A stretch of 64,000 nt of DNA, from NCBI GenBank assembly GCA_022071945.1, contig JAJVIN010000001.1:434001-498000 (forward strand), read 5' to 3'. The first letter of the stretch is position 1. Each line of letters opens with the position of its first letter. Of the stretch, positions 27,784 to 37,643 are shown one piece after another. The translations under genes were made by a program, and so were the position numbers. The notes beneath the pieces were generated by a model, which was not told the DNA's origin, searched no databases, and saw only the letters and a program-made list of their open reading frames with translations. Source of the stretch: Thermoanaerobaculia bacterium (GTDB lineage Bacteria > Acidobacteriota > Thermoanaerobaculia > UBA5066).

Positions 27784-30700
27784 CTAGAAGCGAACGCCCG
27801 TCGAGAGGAGGAACGTCCGGGGGGTCTGATAGCTGCTCGAGCTCGTGGGCTTGCCGAAGTTCGGGCCGAAGTCCCAGTTCGCGTCCTTGACCGTCGTGTC
27901 TCCCGTGGGGCGCTTGACCGGAACGGTGGTGAAAGGGTTGAAGTTCAGGAACGTGTTGCCCGCGCCAGGTGAAACCGCCGTGCGGACGGTCGTGTCCACC
28001 GCGATGACGCCCTGCGCGTTGAAGACGTTGATGACCTGGGGCTGCACGAAGAGCTCGACCACGTTGAAGAGCTTGATCGAGTAGGTGAGTGACAGGTCGA
28101 GACGGTTGATGTTGTCTGTCCGGAAGGCGTCGCGGTCCGTGAAGTAGTAGGTGACCGAGCTCGGGCGCGTGATGTAGCCCGGGTTCGTCACGTAGAGGTA
28201 GGACCGCACGGAGCCGACCGCGCCGTAGGGAGAACCCGTGTCGTAGGAATCGACGAAACCGAGAGTGAAGCTCCCAAAGGACTTCGGGATGAAGGGGAGC
28301 TCCGCGGAGCCGAAGATGCGGATTCGATGCCTCTGGTCGCTGGCCATGGAGCCGTAGGGCGCGTACCACGAGAGCTGCTTGTACTCGGGATAGACGTTGA
28401 TGTTGGCCGGTACCGGGCCACTCGTCGAATTCTCACCGTCGAAATTGCCGAGCGTGTGCGACCACGTCCAGTTGCCTCCCACGGTCAACCAATTCCAGCG
28501 GTACTGGAACGAGGTCTGCAGGCCGGTGTAGTTGCGTTCGACGTCGTTCGTGTTTCCGATGACGCTGAGGTCGAACTTCTGGCCGACGGGGTCGGTGACG
28601 AAGCCGGTTTGCGTGTTGATCGTGGAGCTGTAGAAGTCGTGGAATTCTCGGCGCACAAAGTCGGCGCGGTACGAGAAGCTCGGGCCGATCGTGCCATTGA
28701 CGCCGAACGTGACTTCTTGAGCGTAAGGCGATTTGAGAGTGTCCTTGATGACCACGTTCAGGCCCGGGATGGCGGCGTAGTCGAGCGGGAGACGGCAGGT
28801 CGTGAGGTCCGGGCAGCCCTGCGCGAAGAACCAGTTGAACATCTGCGTGATGGCGTTCTGGCGCGTGACGGGAGGCTGAGTTCCGGCCGGGACCCCCACA
28901 TTGATGTTCGGGCCCGTGTAGTACCAGGTGAAGAGCGCGGGCTGGCCGCCGGCCGAGGAGCCGTCCTGCTGGGAATCCTGGAGGCCTCCCACGTAGTGGG
29001 CGTAGGACGCGGCGATGCGGATCTTGCCCTGTCCGGTGACGTCGAAGTTGGCCGCGATGCGCGGGCTCCAGGCCGCGTCATCCGCCGTTGTGACCCCCAG
29101 GCTGTTCTTGGCATCGTTCTTGTCGTACCGGACACCGAGATTGAACGACAAACGGTCGTTCAGACGCCACTGATCGTTGATGAATCCAGAATGTGTCCGG
29201 GTGTCCGTCCCCTGCGTGAGCTCGAAGATCGGCGTGTAGTAGAAGTACGAGTTTGACCCGAAGACCGGATAGATATCGTTGTTGTAGACGATCGAGCTCG
29301 TCCCGAAGATGCGGTAGTTGCTGCCCGACTGCCAGTTGTTGGCGTAGCGGATACCCGCGTAGTTATCGTAGCCCGCGACGATGTTGTGCGAGCCGAGGCT
29401 CTTGGTCGAGAGGAAGTAGGTTCCCTTGACGAGGAAGTTCTCGTTGTTGCGCTCCTCGGGGGGACCGCAAACGGCGCAGAACGTCGCCGAGTTGTACCGC
29501 CGGTTTCCCCGGGAACGGTCACGGAGGATCGTGCCGTTGACGAGATCCGTGAATCGCGAGCCCGAGTTCTCGAACGTGAAGTTGCGGTACGTGTACATGC
29601 CCTCGACGAAGAAGCTCGGTGTCAGGACGCCGTTGTAGTTGACAGACAGCGTTTCCTGGGGCATCTGGCGAGCAACGAGTCCAGCTGTGTCGAGAACACT
29701 CGCGGCGTTCGGAAAGACGTAGTTGTTCTCCTCGTTGTCGATCCACAGGTACGAGCCCGCGATCGTATGGTTCGTCAGCGGGGTCGCGGTCAGCTTGGCC
29801 TGGTAGCGGCTCTCGGACGCGCTGAATTCATAGGGAAAGCCCGCGTACCCGCCAGCAGGGGTCTGGCCGTTCACCTTCGTGTCAGCGAAGGTCACTCGGC
29901 CATCGCTGGTCTCGGCCGTGCGAAATGCCCCGAAGAACCAGATCCGGTCCTTCCAGATCGGGCCGCCCAGGGTCGCCTCGTAGCGCTCGAGGAGGTTCTG
30001 GTTCCGCGTCTCCTTCGCGGGGGTGATCGCGGACCAGGCGTCGTTCGTGAAGTTCACGCGGAATGAACCCGAGAACGAGTTGCCGCCCGACTTCGTGACC
30101 GTATTGATGACGCCGCCCTGGAAGCGCCCGTACTCGGCGGAGACCGCGTTGACCGACGTCGTCGTCTCCTGCACCGCGTCCTCGATGTAGAGGGCGTAGG
30201 GCGTGGCGCGGATGAGGTCGGCGACGACGGCACCGTCGACCGTGTACAGGTTGTCGAAGGTCTGAGCGCCGGAGATCGACAGGGCGTTGTTGAGACCGTT
30301 GACGTTCGACACGCCCGCGGAAAGCGACGAAGCCGACTGGATGGTTCGGGCGACCGGCAGCTTGTTCATGAGCTGGGTCGTCATCGTCGTCGAGGCCTGC
30401 GTCGTCGTCGACACGATGTCCGACACCGCGGTCACCGTCGCGACCGCCTGCACGCCCGTCAACGCCAGATTCGTGTTGACGACGGTGGGCTGGCCGGCGG
30501 TGATGGTCACGGTCTTGGTAACGGATTCAAAGCCAGAGAGGGCAAACGTGACGGTGTAGGAACCCGGCGGCAAGGCCGGGAACGTGAAGGCGCCGATGCC
30601 CGAGGTCACCGCTGAACGTGTGCCTTGCATGGCGGTCGACTTGATACTCACCGAGACGCCCGGCAGCGGGGCGTTGTCGTTCTCGACCTTCCCGCTCAGG

Positions 30701-30795
30701 CTGCCGGTCGTGAAGCCCTGCCCGAGCGCCGTCGAAGCCCATGCAACGACAACGAGGAACAGAGCGAGGTGAACCAGGGGAGTCTTTTTCAACAT
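27784..30795 (-). CDS. Oar-like TonB-dependent outer-membrane receptor
   Basis: A 1003-residue outer-membrane protein. After the signal peptide (LFLVVVAWASTALG-Q) comes a carboxypeptidase-regulatory-like domain (GSLSGKVENDNAPLPGVSVS to YTVTFALSGFESVTKTVTI), a plug (ALSISGAQTFDNLYTVDGAVV, GGVINTVTKSGGNSFSG) and a large barrel ending STGVRF. This is the layout of Oar/Cna-B-like receptors abundant in Acidobacteria; their substrates are mostly unknown. The ATG at 30795 follows GAGGAGGAAGGA; the frame stays open 318 bp upstream without coding character. It is followed by a terminator and so is probably a single-gene unit. An AT-richer stretch at 30860-30900 may hold the promoter. Confidence 0.93.
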   Translation of the reverse strand: MLKKTPLVHLALFLVVVAWASTALGQGFTTGSLSGKVENDNAPLPGVSVSIKSTAMQGTRSAVTSGIGAFTFPALPPGSYTVTFALSGFESVTKTVTITAGQPTVVNTNLALTGVQAVATVTAVSDIVSTTTQASTTMTTQLMNKLPVARTIQSASSLSAGVSNVNGLNNALSISGAQTFDNLYTVDGAVVADLIRATPYALYIEDAVQETTTSVNAVSAEYGRFQGGVINTVTKSGGNSFSGSFRVNFTNDAWSAITPAKETRNQNLLERYEATLGGPIWKDRIWFFGAFRTAETSDGRVTFADTKVNGQTPAGGYAGFPYEFSASESRYQAKLTATPLTNHTIAGSYLWIDNEENNYVFPNAASVLDTAGLVARQMPQETLSVNYNGVLTPSFFVEGMYTYRNFTFENSGSRFTDLVNGTILRDRSRGNRRYNSATFCAVCGPPEERNNENFLVKGTYFLSTKSLGSHNIVAGYDNYAGIRYANNWQSGSNYRIFGTSSIVYNNDIYPVFGSNSYFYYTPIFELTQGTDTRTHSGFINDQWRLNDRLSFNLGVRYDKNDAKNSLGVTTADDAAWSPRIAANFDVTGQGKIRIAASYAHYVGGLQDSQQDGSSAGGQPALFTWYYTGPNINVGVPAGTQPPVTRQNAITQMFNWFFAQGCPDLTTCRLPLDYAAIPGLNVVIKDTLKSPYAQEVTFGVNGTIGPSFSYRADFVRREFHDFYSSTINTQTGFVTDPVGQKFDLSVIGNTNDVERNYTGLQTSFQYRWNWLTVGGNWTWSHTLGNFDGENSTSGPVPANINVYPEYKQLSWYAPYGSMASDQRHRIRIFGSAELPFIPKSFGSFTLGFVDSYDTGSPYGAVGSVRSYLYVTNPGYITRPSSVTYYFTDRDAFRTDNINRLDLSLTYSIKLFNVVELFVQPQVINVFNAQGVIAVDTTVRTAVSPGAGNTFLNFNPFTTVPVKRPTGDTTVKDANWDFGPNFGKPTSSSSYQTPRTFLLSTGVRF

Positions 30796-31180
30796 GCTTT
30801 CCTTCCTCCTCAATTGGCCCGTGGACCTGGTTGGATCGATGATGACCACGAGAGTCTGGCGCAACTTCCGCGTAATTCTTTTCTGGTTACCCGATTGAAG
30901 ATGAAATCCGAACCCTTGAACTGCCTCCAGAATCCTGTATCGAAGGAATTCTCCCGGCAAGGAACCCCGCCGTCGTGGCCGCGACGATCGCGGCGCTAAA
31001 CCCATCTGATCAAATGAGTTGACCACAACGCCCGGCCGATGACCGGGGTGTGCATTCCCTGGGTAGAGATTGCCGATAGGCATGTGCTCTGAGCCGAGCA
31101 AGGACGATACCACAGCGACATCCCCCTTGTTAGAATCAGAAGCAGCAGGGAGAGGGAGCCTGATTCTGGGCTCCTGGGTG

Positions 31181-31588
31181 TCAAGGCAAGGGCCGAGACG
31201 CGAAAACCTCGATCTCGGGAGCCTCGACGAGGTGCTTCTTGACGGCGCACTGGTCGGCGGCCCGAATGATGGCGGCCCGGTACTTCTCGGGAAACCCCGC
31301 GGGCAGGGTTAGCTCGATCCGAATCATTGCGATGAGTTTCTTCTCGGGGTTGCGTTCCCAGGTCATCCGGGCGGCCAGACCCGTCGTGTCGATTCCCCGC
31401 TCCTGGCAGAAGCGCAGGGCATAGAACCCCGCGCACGTCCCGATCGAGGCCAGAAACAGATCGAATGGAGCCGGCGCCGTTCCGCCGCCGCCATGGGCCA
31501 CGGGCTGATCCGTCCGGATCAGGAGCCCATCCGCCACCGCTTCCACGGCCACGCCTCCCGGGAACCCGATGCTCATCTCTTTTGCCAT
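31181..31588 (-). CDS. OsmC-family protein
   Basis: A 135-residue OsmC/Ohr-superfamily protein of a subgroup different from the one at 1877. Seen: PGGVAVEAVADGLLIRTDQP, the first-cysteine helix APFDLFLASIGTCAGFYALRF, and the second cysteine in ADQCAVKKHLVEAPEIE. Cysteine spacing fits a thiol peroxidase or redox-sensitive protein. AAGGAGG lies just before the ATG at 31588. It lies upstream of the Oar-like receptor on the same strand, about 385 bp away, and is probably independent of it. Confidence 0.9.
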   Translation of the reverse strand: MAKEMSIGFPGGVAVEAVADGLLIRTDQPVAHGGGGTAPAPFDLFLASIGTCAGFYALRFCQERGIDTTGLAARMTWERNPEKKLIAMIRIELTLPAGFPEKYRAAIIRAADQCAVKKHLVEAPEIEVFASRPLP

Positions 31589-32134
31589 GACTTCCTCCTT
31601 GCAGCGAACGACCGCTCAGCCCTCGTGGCACGCCGCCGTCATCACGTCGCTCCCAGACGCCACACCCCGCCGGTCAGAATCGGGGAGGGACTCGAGGGTC
31701 CTTCCCTCCCCGGCGTCCGACTTCCCCCTCGAACGAGCATCGGGGCTCGTCAGGCCGAGAGTCACCGTCGGCGCCCGCCGGTAACGATAGCGCAGCACGC
31801 GGCGCGGGGGCGTTCCGAAGAACGCCGGACAGCTTCGTCCAAATTGCGATGCTGATGCATTACGGACGATTCCGTGCGGCCCTATGTGCCACGGACATTG
31901 GAGGTGTATCTTCCGGCGCCTACCGGTCGGTTTCCGAGGGTTGATCTGCCTGGCCGAACGATCGCTTCCGCTGGGAGAACGCGTCCGTTCCCTGCCGATC
32001 TCGGAACTTTGAGCCCACGAAGCAGCCGACGAGCGACCGAGAGGCGAGAGTGCTGGCCTCGCGGCGCTGGCGGCGGCAGACCTTCCCGTAAAATGCACCA
32101 AAACTGAAGTTCGTCGGCATCGTGGAGGAGCACC
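31589..32134. other. 546-bp gap with one strong hairpin
   Basis: I see no convincing gene between the OsmC start and the next plus-strand gene. An open minus-strand frame across 31616-32101 has no coding character. The only clear structure is a perfect 10-bp stem, 31681-31690 with 31703-31712, around a 12-base loop. It has no T tract on either side, so its role is unclear. Confidence 0.6.
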
Positions 32135-32908
32135 ATGGCGAGGATCCCCCGTCCGATTCTCGGCAGCCCCGGCGTGGGCCCGTCTGCCCCTCGGCTGGAC
32201 GTTGAACTCGACTGGGACGCCCGGGGCTTTGTCCTCGGCCCGCCCGGTTCTCAGGAAGCCGGGCTCGGATCCAAAACGGTCGTGACCAGGGGGATGAAGG
32301 AGGGGAAGTTCCTTCCCGTCTGGGTTGGCACGAAGACCGTCGGAACCCTGCGCTTCGTTCTCGGCGGCCTCTTGCCGGAGGAGGAGTCGGAGTGGATCGG
32401 ACGGCTACAGGGCCGCCTGCGCCTCGCGAAGGGGCGCCTCGCCTTCATGGACCACGAGATCGAAGTACCACCGGGCGACTACGCCGTCGACGTCCTCTCT
32501 TGCCTGCCGGCTGGCCTGAACTTCGACTTCGTCGTCACGACCGGTGTCCTGGGAACCCAACCGCAGCCTCTCGGCGGGTATTTCCGCCAGACGCGGCCCG
32601 GAAAAGAGCTGCCGGCGTGGCTCCAGGCCGGCCTCGCGAACGGCTCACTCTCCGACCCCGGGCACGATGACGTGTGGGCCAAGACTCCCCCCGCGAAAAG
32701 GCGGTCGATACAGAGAGCGGCCGGGAAGAAGCGCTACGTGGACGTTCTGGTACGCCTCTCGGCCGCCCCTGCCGGTTTCGACATCCCACTGTCGCCCGTG
32801 GAGGCCACTGCGGGAGGGGGGATGTGGGTACCACGCTGGGAGTCCCGAAAGCCCCTTGAATGCCCCCTCGGCATCGAGTGCTCGCCGTTGAACCTCGACG
32901 ACGAGTGA
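32135..32908 (+). CDS. Protein of unknown function
   Basis: A 257-residue protein with no signal peptide or membrane segment. GGAGGAG six bases before the ATG gives a confident start, and base composition at third positions fits a real gene. The centre looks like a compact beta domain (KFLPVWVGTKTVGTLRFVLG, IEVPPGDYAVDVLSCLPAGL, FDFVVTTGVLGTQPQPLGGY), followed by a helical linker and a second short beta part with RKPLECPLGIECSPLN. The frame WxxGRLQGRLRLAKGR precedes the centre. I do not recognise a family. It lies alone between OsmC and a lipoprotein gene. Confidence 0.75.
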   Translation: MARIPRPILGSPGVGPSAPRLDVELDWDARGFVLGPPGSQEAGLGSKTVVTRGMKEGKFLPVWVGTKTVGTLRFVLGGLLPEEESEWIGRLQGRLRLAKGRLAFMDHEIEVPPGDYAVDVLSCLPAGLNFDFVVTTGVLGTQPQPLGGYFRQTRPGKELPAWLQAGLANGSLSDPGHDDVWAKTPPAKRRSIQRAAGKKRYVDVLVRLSAAPAGFDIPLSPVEATAGGGMWVPRWESRKPLECPLGIECSPLNLDDE

Positions 32909-33242
32909 ACCGGAAACGAGCGGACCGGGAGATCAGGTCCGTCTTCCGAGGTCCACGGGCCCTCTTCGCGGCCCCATCCTGGTCACCACGGACCGGTGAT
33001 GGCTTGGACCATGCTGGCCGCCAGACTGTTGCCTTCGCCCACGGGCCCGGCCGGTTAGCGGCACGAGGTGTTGGAGGGGACCCTGTTGGCTTGGCCCGCT
33101 TGACTTCTTGCCATCACGGACTAGATTTCGGGTAAAGCAGTCTCATTCTCGTACGCCCGAGCGGATGGACGCGACGATGCCGGGCAATGCGTAATGACTC
33201 AATCTGCCGGGCCCTGCCTGATTGGGACGGGGAGGATCGAAA
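32909..33242. other. 334-bp gap without a recognised feature
   Basis: Between the unknown protein and the lipoprotein gene I see no convincing coding frame, repeat or hairpin. The ribosome binding site of the lipoprotein gene (GGGGAGG) lies at its right end. Confidence 0.5.
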
Positions 33243-34775
33243 ATGTTCACTCTCCTGCGGAGAATCATGGCCCTTTCTCTGGCGACAGCCTTGCCGCTCA
33301 CGACAACGGCTTGTTATGACTGGACGGGCCGGGGTCCTGAAGTGGCGGCAAATGCCCAGAATGTGACGGACTCCACTCGAATAATCGGACTCGTGACAAC
33401 GGGCGGAGACGTCATCGAGTTCGAGAGCGGGGCGAAGATCTCGAACGGTGAAGTCGTGGGGAAATCGAAGAAGGGCGAGAAGGTGCGCATTCCGCTCGAT
33501 CGAGTCCAGCGCGTCACGATAGCCGAGCACAAATTCAGCACGGCCAAGACAATCGGTCTGGCAGCCTCGTTGATAGGCGTGGGGCTCGTGGCCGCCGCCG
33601 CCTCGTGGGGCTCGGGCTCCGACTCCAAGGCGACGACGACCTCCAAGGGGGGCTGCTGCCCCTTCTTCTATTCGTGGGATGGAAGCCAGTTCACATTCGA
33701 CGCCGAGCCCTACCCCGGCGCGATCACCCGAGGTCTCGAGCGTGACGGGGACGTCGTTCTCGACCGTCTTCGTGCCGAAGGCGGGCACTACCAAGTCCTG
33801 ATGACGAACGAACGGGACGAAACGGAGTACACGGACCATGTCGCCCTCCGGGTCATCGACCATGAACGCGGTATCAGGATCGCTCCGGGGGGAGACGGGA
33901 CTCTCTACGCCCTGTCGCAAACCGTGGCGCCTGTCTCTGCCAGAACCTCCGATGGACGCGACCTTCTCCAGTGGCTCGTGGCGGCCGACGCCCTGATCTA
34001 CGAGCCGGTCCCGGACTCCGGGGCGAGCGACGAGATCGTGCTGACGTTCCCGAAGCCCGCGGGGGCTCAGCAAGCAAGGCTCGTCGTGAACGTTGGAGCG
34101 TCGCTCTTGAGCTCCCTCATGCTGACCGAGTACCTCTCCTTGCACGGCCGGGACCTCCCGGCTTGGTTCGAGCAGGTGGACAGTGATCCCGCCACTGTCA
34201 TGCAGCTCTACCGGATGATCGGGGAAACGCAAACCTGGGCGCTGGGATTCGACATCGAGCGGTCCGGAGGCTGGACTTCTGGAGGTCACCTTCTCGGAGT
34301 CGGGCCCCTCATCGTCAAGGATCGTGTCGTTCCCCTCGACTTGACCGGTCTCGCCGGCACCGAGCTCAGGGTCCGGGTGCGGCCGCCAAGGGGCTTCTGG
34401 GCTCTGAATTCATTCTCCGTCGACTACTCGCCGGCGGTTCCGATCACGGCCGTGGAGGTGCCGCTCACGAGGGCGATCGGCGGAGGCAGCTCGAACCGGC
34501 TGGCCGCACTGGCCGCGGCGGATGGTTCGTACGACGTCATGCCTGCCGGAAGCGAACCCGTCTTGTTGACGTTCCCGGCCCCCCCGGAGCGAGCCGGGCT
34601 GAGCCGGACCGTCGTGCTTCACGCTCGCGGCTGGTACCGCGAGAACGTTGTGGCAAAAGGCGAGCCGGCACTCGAAATCCTCCGCCGGTTCGAAAACGAG
34701 CCCGGCTTCGCGTCCCGGCTGGCCGCGGAGAACTGGAAGACCATGCGGGAGAGGAGGCAGGAGCCAAAGGATTAG
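33243..34775 (+). CDS. Lipoprotein of unknown function
   Basis: A 510-residue lipoprotein (lipobox LTTTAC). The first 100 residues form a small beta domain that reads like a stress-sensing or signal-domain strand set (IIGLVTTGGDVIEFESGAKI, VRIPLDRVQRVTIAEHK), then one hydrophobic segment (IGLAASLIGVGLVAAAASW). The rest contains CCPFFYSWDGSQFTFDAEPY, GAITRGLERDG and EYTDHVALRVIDHERGIRIA. I have the impression that this CCPFFY/DAEPY region recurs in several bacterial proteins, but know no function. GGGGAGG before the ATG at 33243 sets the start; an ATG 21 bases upstream would displace the signal peptide. Nothing else appears to be in its operon. Confidence 0.8.
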   Translation: MFTLLRRIMALSLATALPLTTTACYDWTGRGPEVAANAQNVTDSTRIIGLVTTGGDVIEFESGAKISNGEVVGKSKKGEKVRIPLDRVQRVTIAEHKFSTAKTIGLAASLIGVGLVAAAASWGSGSDSKATTTSKGGCCPFFYSWDGSQFTFDAEPYPGAITRGLERDGDVVLDRLRAEGGHYQVLMTNERDETEYTDHVALRVIDHERGIRIAPGGDGTLYALSQTVAPVSARTSDGRDLLQWLVAADALIYEPVPDSGASDEIVLTFPKPAGAQQARLVVNVGASLLSSLMLTEYLSLHGRDLPAWFEQVDSDPATVMQLYRMIGETQTWALGFDIERSGGWTSGGHLLGVGPLIVKDRVVPLDLTGLAGTELRVRVRPPRGFWALNSFSVDYSPAVPITAVEVPLTRAIGGGSSNRLAALAAADGSYDVMPAGSEPVLLTFPAPPERAGLSRTVVLHARGWYRENVVAKGEPALEILRRFENEPGFASRLAAENWKTMRERRQEPKD

Positions 34776-35011
34776 GGCGCTCTACACAGATACCGGCTAG
34801 GGAAAGAGCATCTTCTTCGTCCCAGAGGACCCGGTTGGCGAAGAGCCGGAAGTCGAGTTGCGCGAACCCCTGGAGGAAGAAGCCCAAGAGCCCATCCGGT
34901 GAGGGTACTTGGGTTGAGAGTCACGGATCTCTGTCCGGTCCTGGGGTCCAGGCGACGCCATCGTCGGGCCGAGACTCCCTCCAGAGCCGTGAGAGACTCT
35001 TGGCGAGTTCA

Positions 35012-37576
35012 ATGTCCAAGACCCGCCGCAAGACACCAGTGAGACCGGTACCCCGGGTCTCCCGCTATCGAAAGCCCGCGGAAATGACGCTCGAGGAGTG
35101 GCAGGCGGCCCTCCGCCGTCAGTTCGGCACCAGCCAGCCGTTCTCTCTTCAGAACGTGGGCGTCGAGCGCGTCTTTTCTGACTTCGAGGTCACCAATCCG
35201 GCGAGCGGACGAACCTACCCGGTGTCGATACGGGGAAGAGACCCAGGCGTCAACTCCTGCGGCTGCCCCGACTACGCAACCAATCTCCTCGGGACGTGCA
35301 AGCACATCGAGTTCGTCCTCGCCCGGCTCTCTCTGCATCGGTGGGGCCGAACTGCCCTGGCGAAGGGATTCCATCCGCCATTCAGCTCCGTCCGGCTCGT
35401 TTACGGGGCTCAGAGGCAGGTAGTGTTCCATGTCGGCACGAGTGCCTCGAGCGCGTTGAAGGCTCTCGCGGGTCAGTACTTCGACGAAGGGGGGCGCCTC
35501 CGTTCCGAGGCCGTGCCCCGGTTCGACGAGTTCGTCTCCGCGGCCGGGGCTCTTGGCGAGACCGTGCGCGTGACGCCCGACGTCACTGGTTTTCTGGCCA
35601 CGCTTCGCGCCGAGACGGCCCGGCGGAACGCCGTCAACGCCATGTTCCCGGATGGCACGATGAGCCGAGCCTTCGAGGGCTTGCTGAAGACGGACCTTCA
35701 TCCGTACCAGAGGGAGGGGGCGCTCTTCGCGTGCCGGACAGGGCGGGCCATCCTCGCGGACGAGATGGGGCTCGGCAAGACCGTCCAGGCCATCGCCGCC
35801 GCCGAGATCGGAGGCCGCTACCTGGGCGTTCGCAAGGTCCTGGTGGTATGTCCGGCATCACTCAAGCACCAGTGGGCGGACGAGATCCGGCGGTTTTCCT
35901 CACGGGAGGCCGAAGTCGTCTACGGCGGACCTCGGGTTCGCCGGCAGATCTACGAGAACCCGGCGTTCTTCACGATCACGGGCTACGACACACTACACTC
36001 CGACCTGAAGCTGATCCTGGCTTTCCAGCCCGATCTCGTGATCCTCGACGAGGCGCAGCGGATCAAGAACTGGTCGACTCGCGCCGCAAGGAGCGTCAAA
36101 CAGATCACATCCCCGATGGCGCTGGTTCTGACCGGCACACCGCTCGAGAACCGTCTCGAGGAGCTGATTTCCATCGTGCAGTTCGTCGATCAGCACCGCC
36201 TCGGACCGACGTACCGGGTCCTTCACGAGCACCAGATCCGCGACGGCGACACGGCACGCGTCGTGGGCTACACGAACCTCTCTGGCCTGGCCGACACCCT
36301 GTCCCCGATTCTCCTGCGCCGCACCAAGCGAGAGGTTCTGTCCCAGCTCCCCCCTCGAACCGAGACGAAGCTCTTCATCGGAATGACCCCTGCTCAGCAG
36401 GGTCTGCATGATGACAATGCAGCGATCGTCGCCAAGATCGTGGCGAAGTGGCGCCGCATGAAGCAGCTTTCCGAGGCCGACCAGAAGCGGCTGACAATCG
36501 CGCTTCAGAGGATGCGAATGTCGTGCGACAGCACGTTCCTTCTCGACGAGAAGTCTCTCCACGGAAGAAAGCCCGCTGAAATCGGCGCACTCCTCGAAGA
36601 CCTGCTCGAGAACCCCGAAACCAAGGCCGTCGTCTTCAGTCAGTGGATCCGGATGCTCGACCTCGTGGAGCGGGAGTGCCGGAAGCGAAGCTGGAACACC
36701 GTTGTCTTTCACGGCGGGGTCGACACGAAGGATCGGGGCGATCTCGTCCGCCGTTTTCGCGAGGACCCGGATTGCCGGGTGTTCCTCTCGACGGACGCGG
36801 GTGGAACGGGCCTGAACCTTCAGGCGGCATCGGCCGTCGTCCATGCGGATCTCCCCTGGAATCCCGCCATCCTCGAACAAAGGAACGGGCGCGTCCACCG
36901 CCTTGGCCAGAGACGGCCCGTGCAGATCTTCTCCCTGATCGCCGAGAAGACGATCGAGGAAGGGATGCTCTCCCTGATCGGATTCAAGCAGTCGCTCTTC
37001 GCCGGCATCCTCGACGGCGGAGAGAACCAGGTCCTCTTGGGCGGAACACGGCTGAACAAGTTCATGGAATCCGTGGAGTCGGTGACTGCTCCCCGGCCCG
37101 AGCCTCCTCCCGTACCCGCGCCGCTCCCTCTTCCCGCTCGGGGCGAGCCCGCGCTTTCCGTCGATCCCACGGCAGAGCCATCCGAGGCAGCACGGTCCCC
37201 TCAGCCCGCCGATGAGGCTCGGGTGGAGACGGCACCTTCCCCGGAAGCCGATGTGGCCGCGGAGGCCGGGGCGCAACCCGAGGCCGTCCATCCGGAACTT
37301 CGCCCGTCTCCTCCCCCACTGCATCCGGAGCCTTCAGAGGAGTCTGGCCCGGGCAAGCAGTTGCCGGTCAGCCAGCTCCTCTCTCTCGCCGCGACGTTCT
37401 TCCAGGAACTTGCGGCCGGGATCGCGCCCCCGGGAGGATCTGGCGACCCGCGGCCGAGACCCGTCTGGGTCGAGCACGACCCCGCGACCGGCGAGTCGTA
37501 CGTACGGGTACGGCTGCCGGAAAGGCGGGTCCTGACGGAGATGCTCCGGAGTCTGGAGACGCTGCTGAAACCCTGA
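35012..37576 (+). CDS. SWIM zinc-finger SNF2-family helicase
   Basis: An 854-residue Swi2/Snf2 ATPase that moves along double-stranded DNA. A SWIM zinc site lies near residue 85 (C-x-C-x10-C-x-H in CGCPDYATNLLGTCKH). The helicase core follows: motif I DEMGLGKTVQA, Ia VVCPASLKHQW, II DEAQRIKN (DEAQ box), III LTGTPLENRLEEL, V STDAGGTGLNLQ and VI QRNGRVHRLGQ. About 200 C-terminal residues are Pro/Ala/Glu-rich and look disordered, then a short helix. The ATG at 35012 begins a basic N-terminus; the frame is open 177 bp further upstream and the ribosome site is weak. Members often act in repair or phage defence; no partner gene is adjacent. Confidence 0.93.
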   Translation: MSKTRRKTPVRPVPRVSRYRKPAEMTLEEWQAALRRQFGTSQPFSLQNVGVERVFSDFEVTNPASGRTYPVSIRGRDPGVNSCGCPDYATNLLGTCKHIEFVLARLSLHRWGRTALAKGFHPPFSSVRLVYGAQRQVVFHVGTSASSALKALAGQYFDEGGRLRSEAVPRFDEFVSAAGALGETVRVTPDVTGFLATLRAETARRNAVNAMFPDGTMSRAFEGLLKTDLHPYQREGALFACRTGRAILADEMGLGKTVQAIAAAEIGGRYLGVRKVLVVCPASLKHQWADEIRRFSSREAEVVYGGPRVRRQIYENPAFFTITGYDTLHSDLKLILAFQPDLVILDEAQRIKNWSTRAARSVKQITSPMALVLTGTPLENRLEELISIVQFVDQHRLGPTYRVLHEHQIRDGDTARVVGYTNLSGLADTLSPILLRRTKREVLSQLPPRTETKLFIGMTPAQQGLHDDNAAIVAKIVAKWRRMKQLSEADQKRLTIALQRMRMSCDSTFLLDEKSLHGRKPAEIGALLEDLLENPETKAVVFSQWIRMLDLVERECRKRSWNTVVFHGGVDTKDRGDLVRRFREDPDCRVFLSTDAGGTGLNLQAASAVVHADLPWNPAILEQRNGRVHRLGQRRPVQIFSLIAEKTIEEGMLSLIGFKQSLFAGILDGGENQVLLGGTRLNKFMESVESVTAPRPEPPPVPAPLPLPARGEPALSVDPTAEPSEAARSPQPADEARVETAPSPEADVAAEAGAQPEAVHPELRPSPPPLHPEPSEESGPGKQLPVSQLLSLAATFFQELAAGIAPPGGSGDPRPRPVWVEHDPATGESYVRVRLPERRVLTEMLRSLETLLKP

Positions 37577-37643
37577 ACGCTCCCCTGCTGAGTTCGAAGC
37601 CTTCCCGCCGGACGGACAGGTGTAGGTTCGGGCGGGGGCAACG

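Noticed and set aside
31616-32101. Minus-strand open frame of 161 codons
   Set aside because: No ribosome site, no domain, and a Ser/Arg-rich composition typical of non-coding GC-rich DNA.
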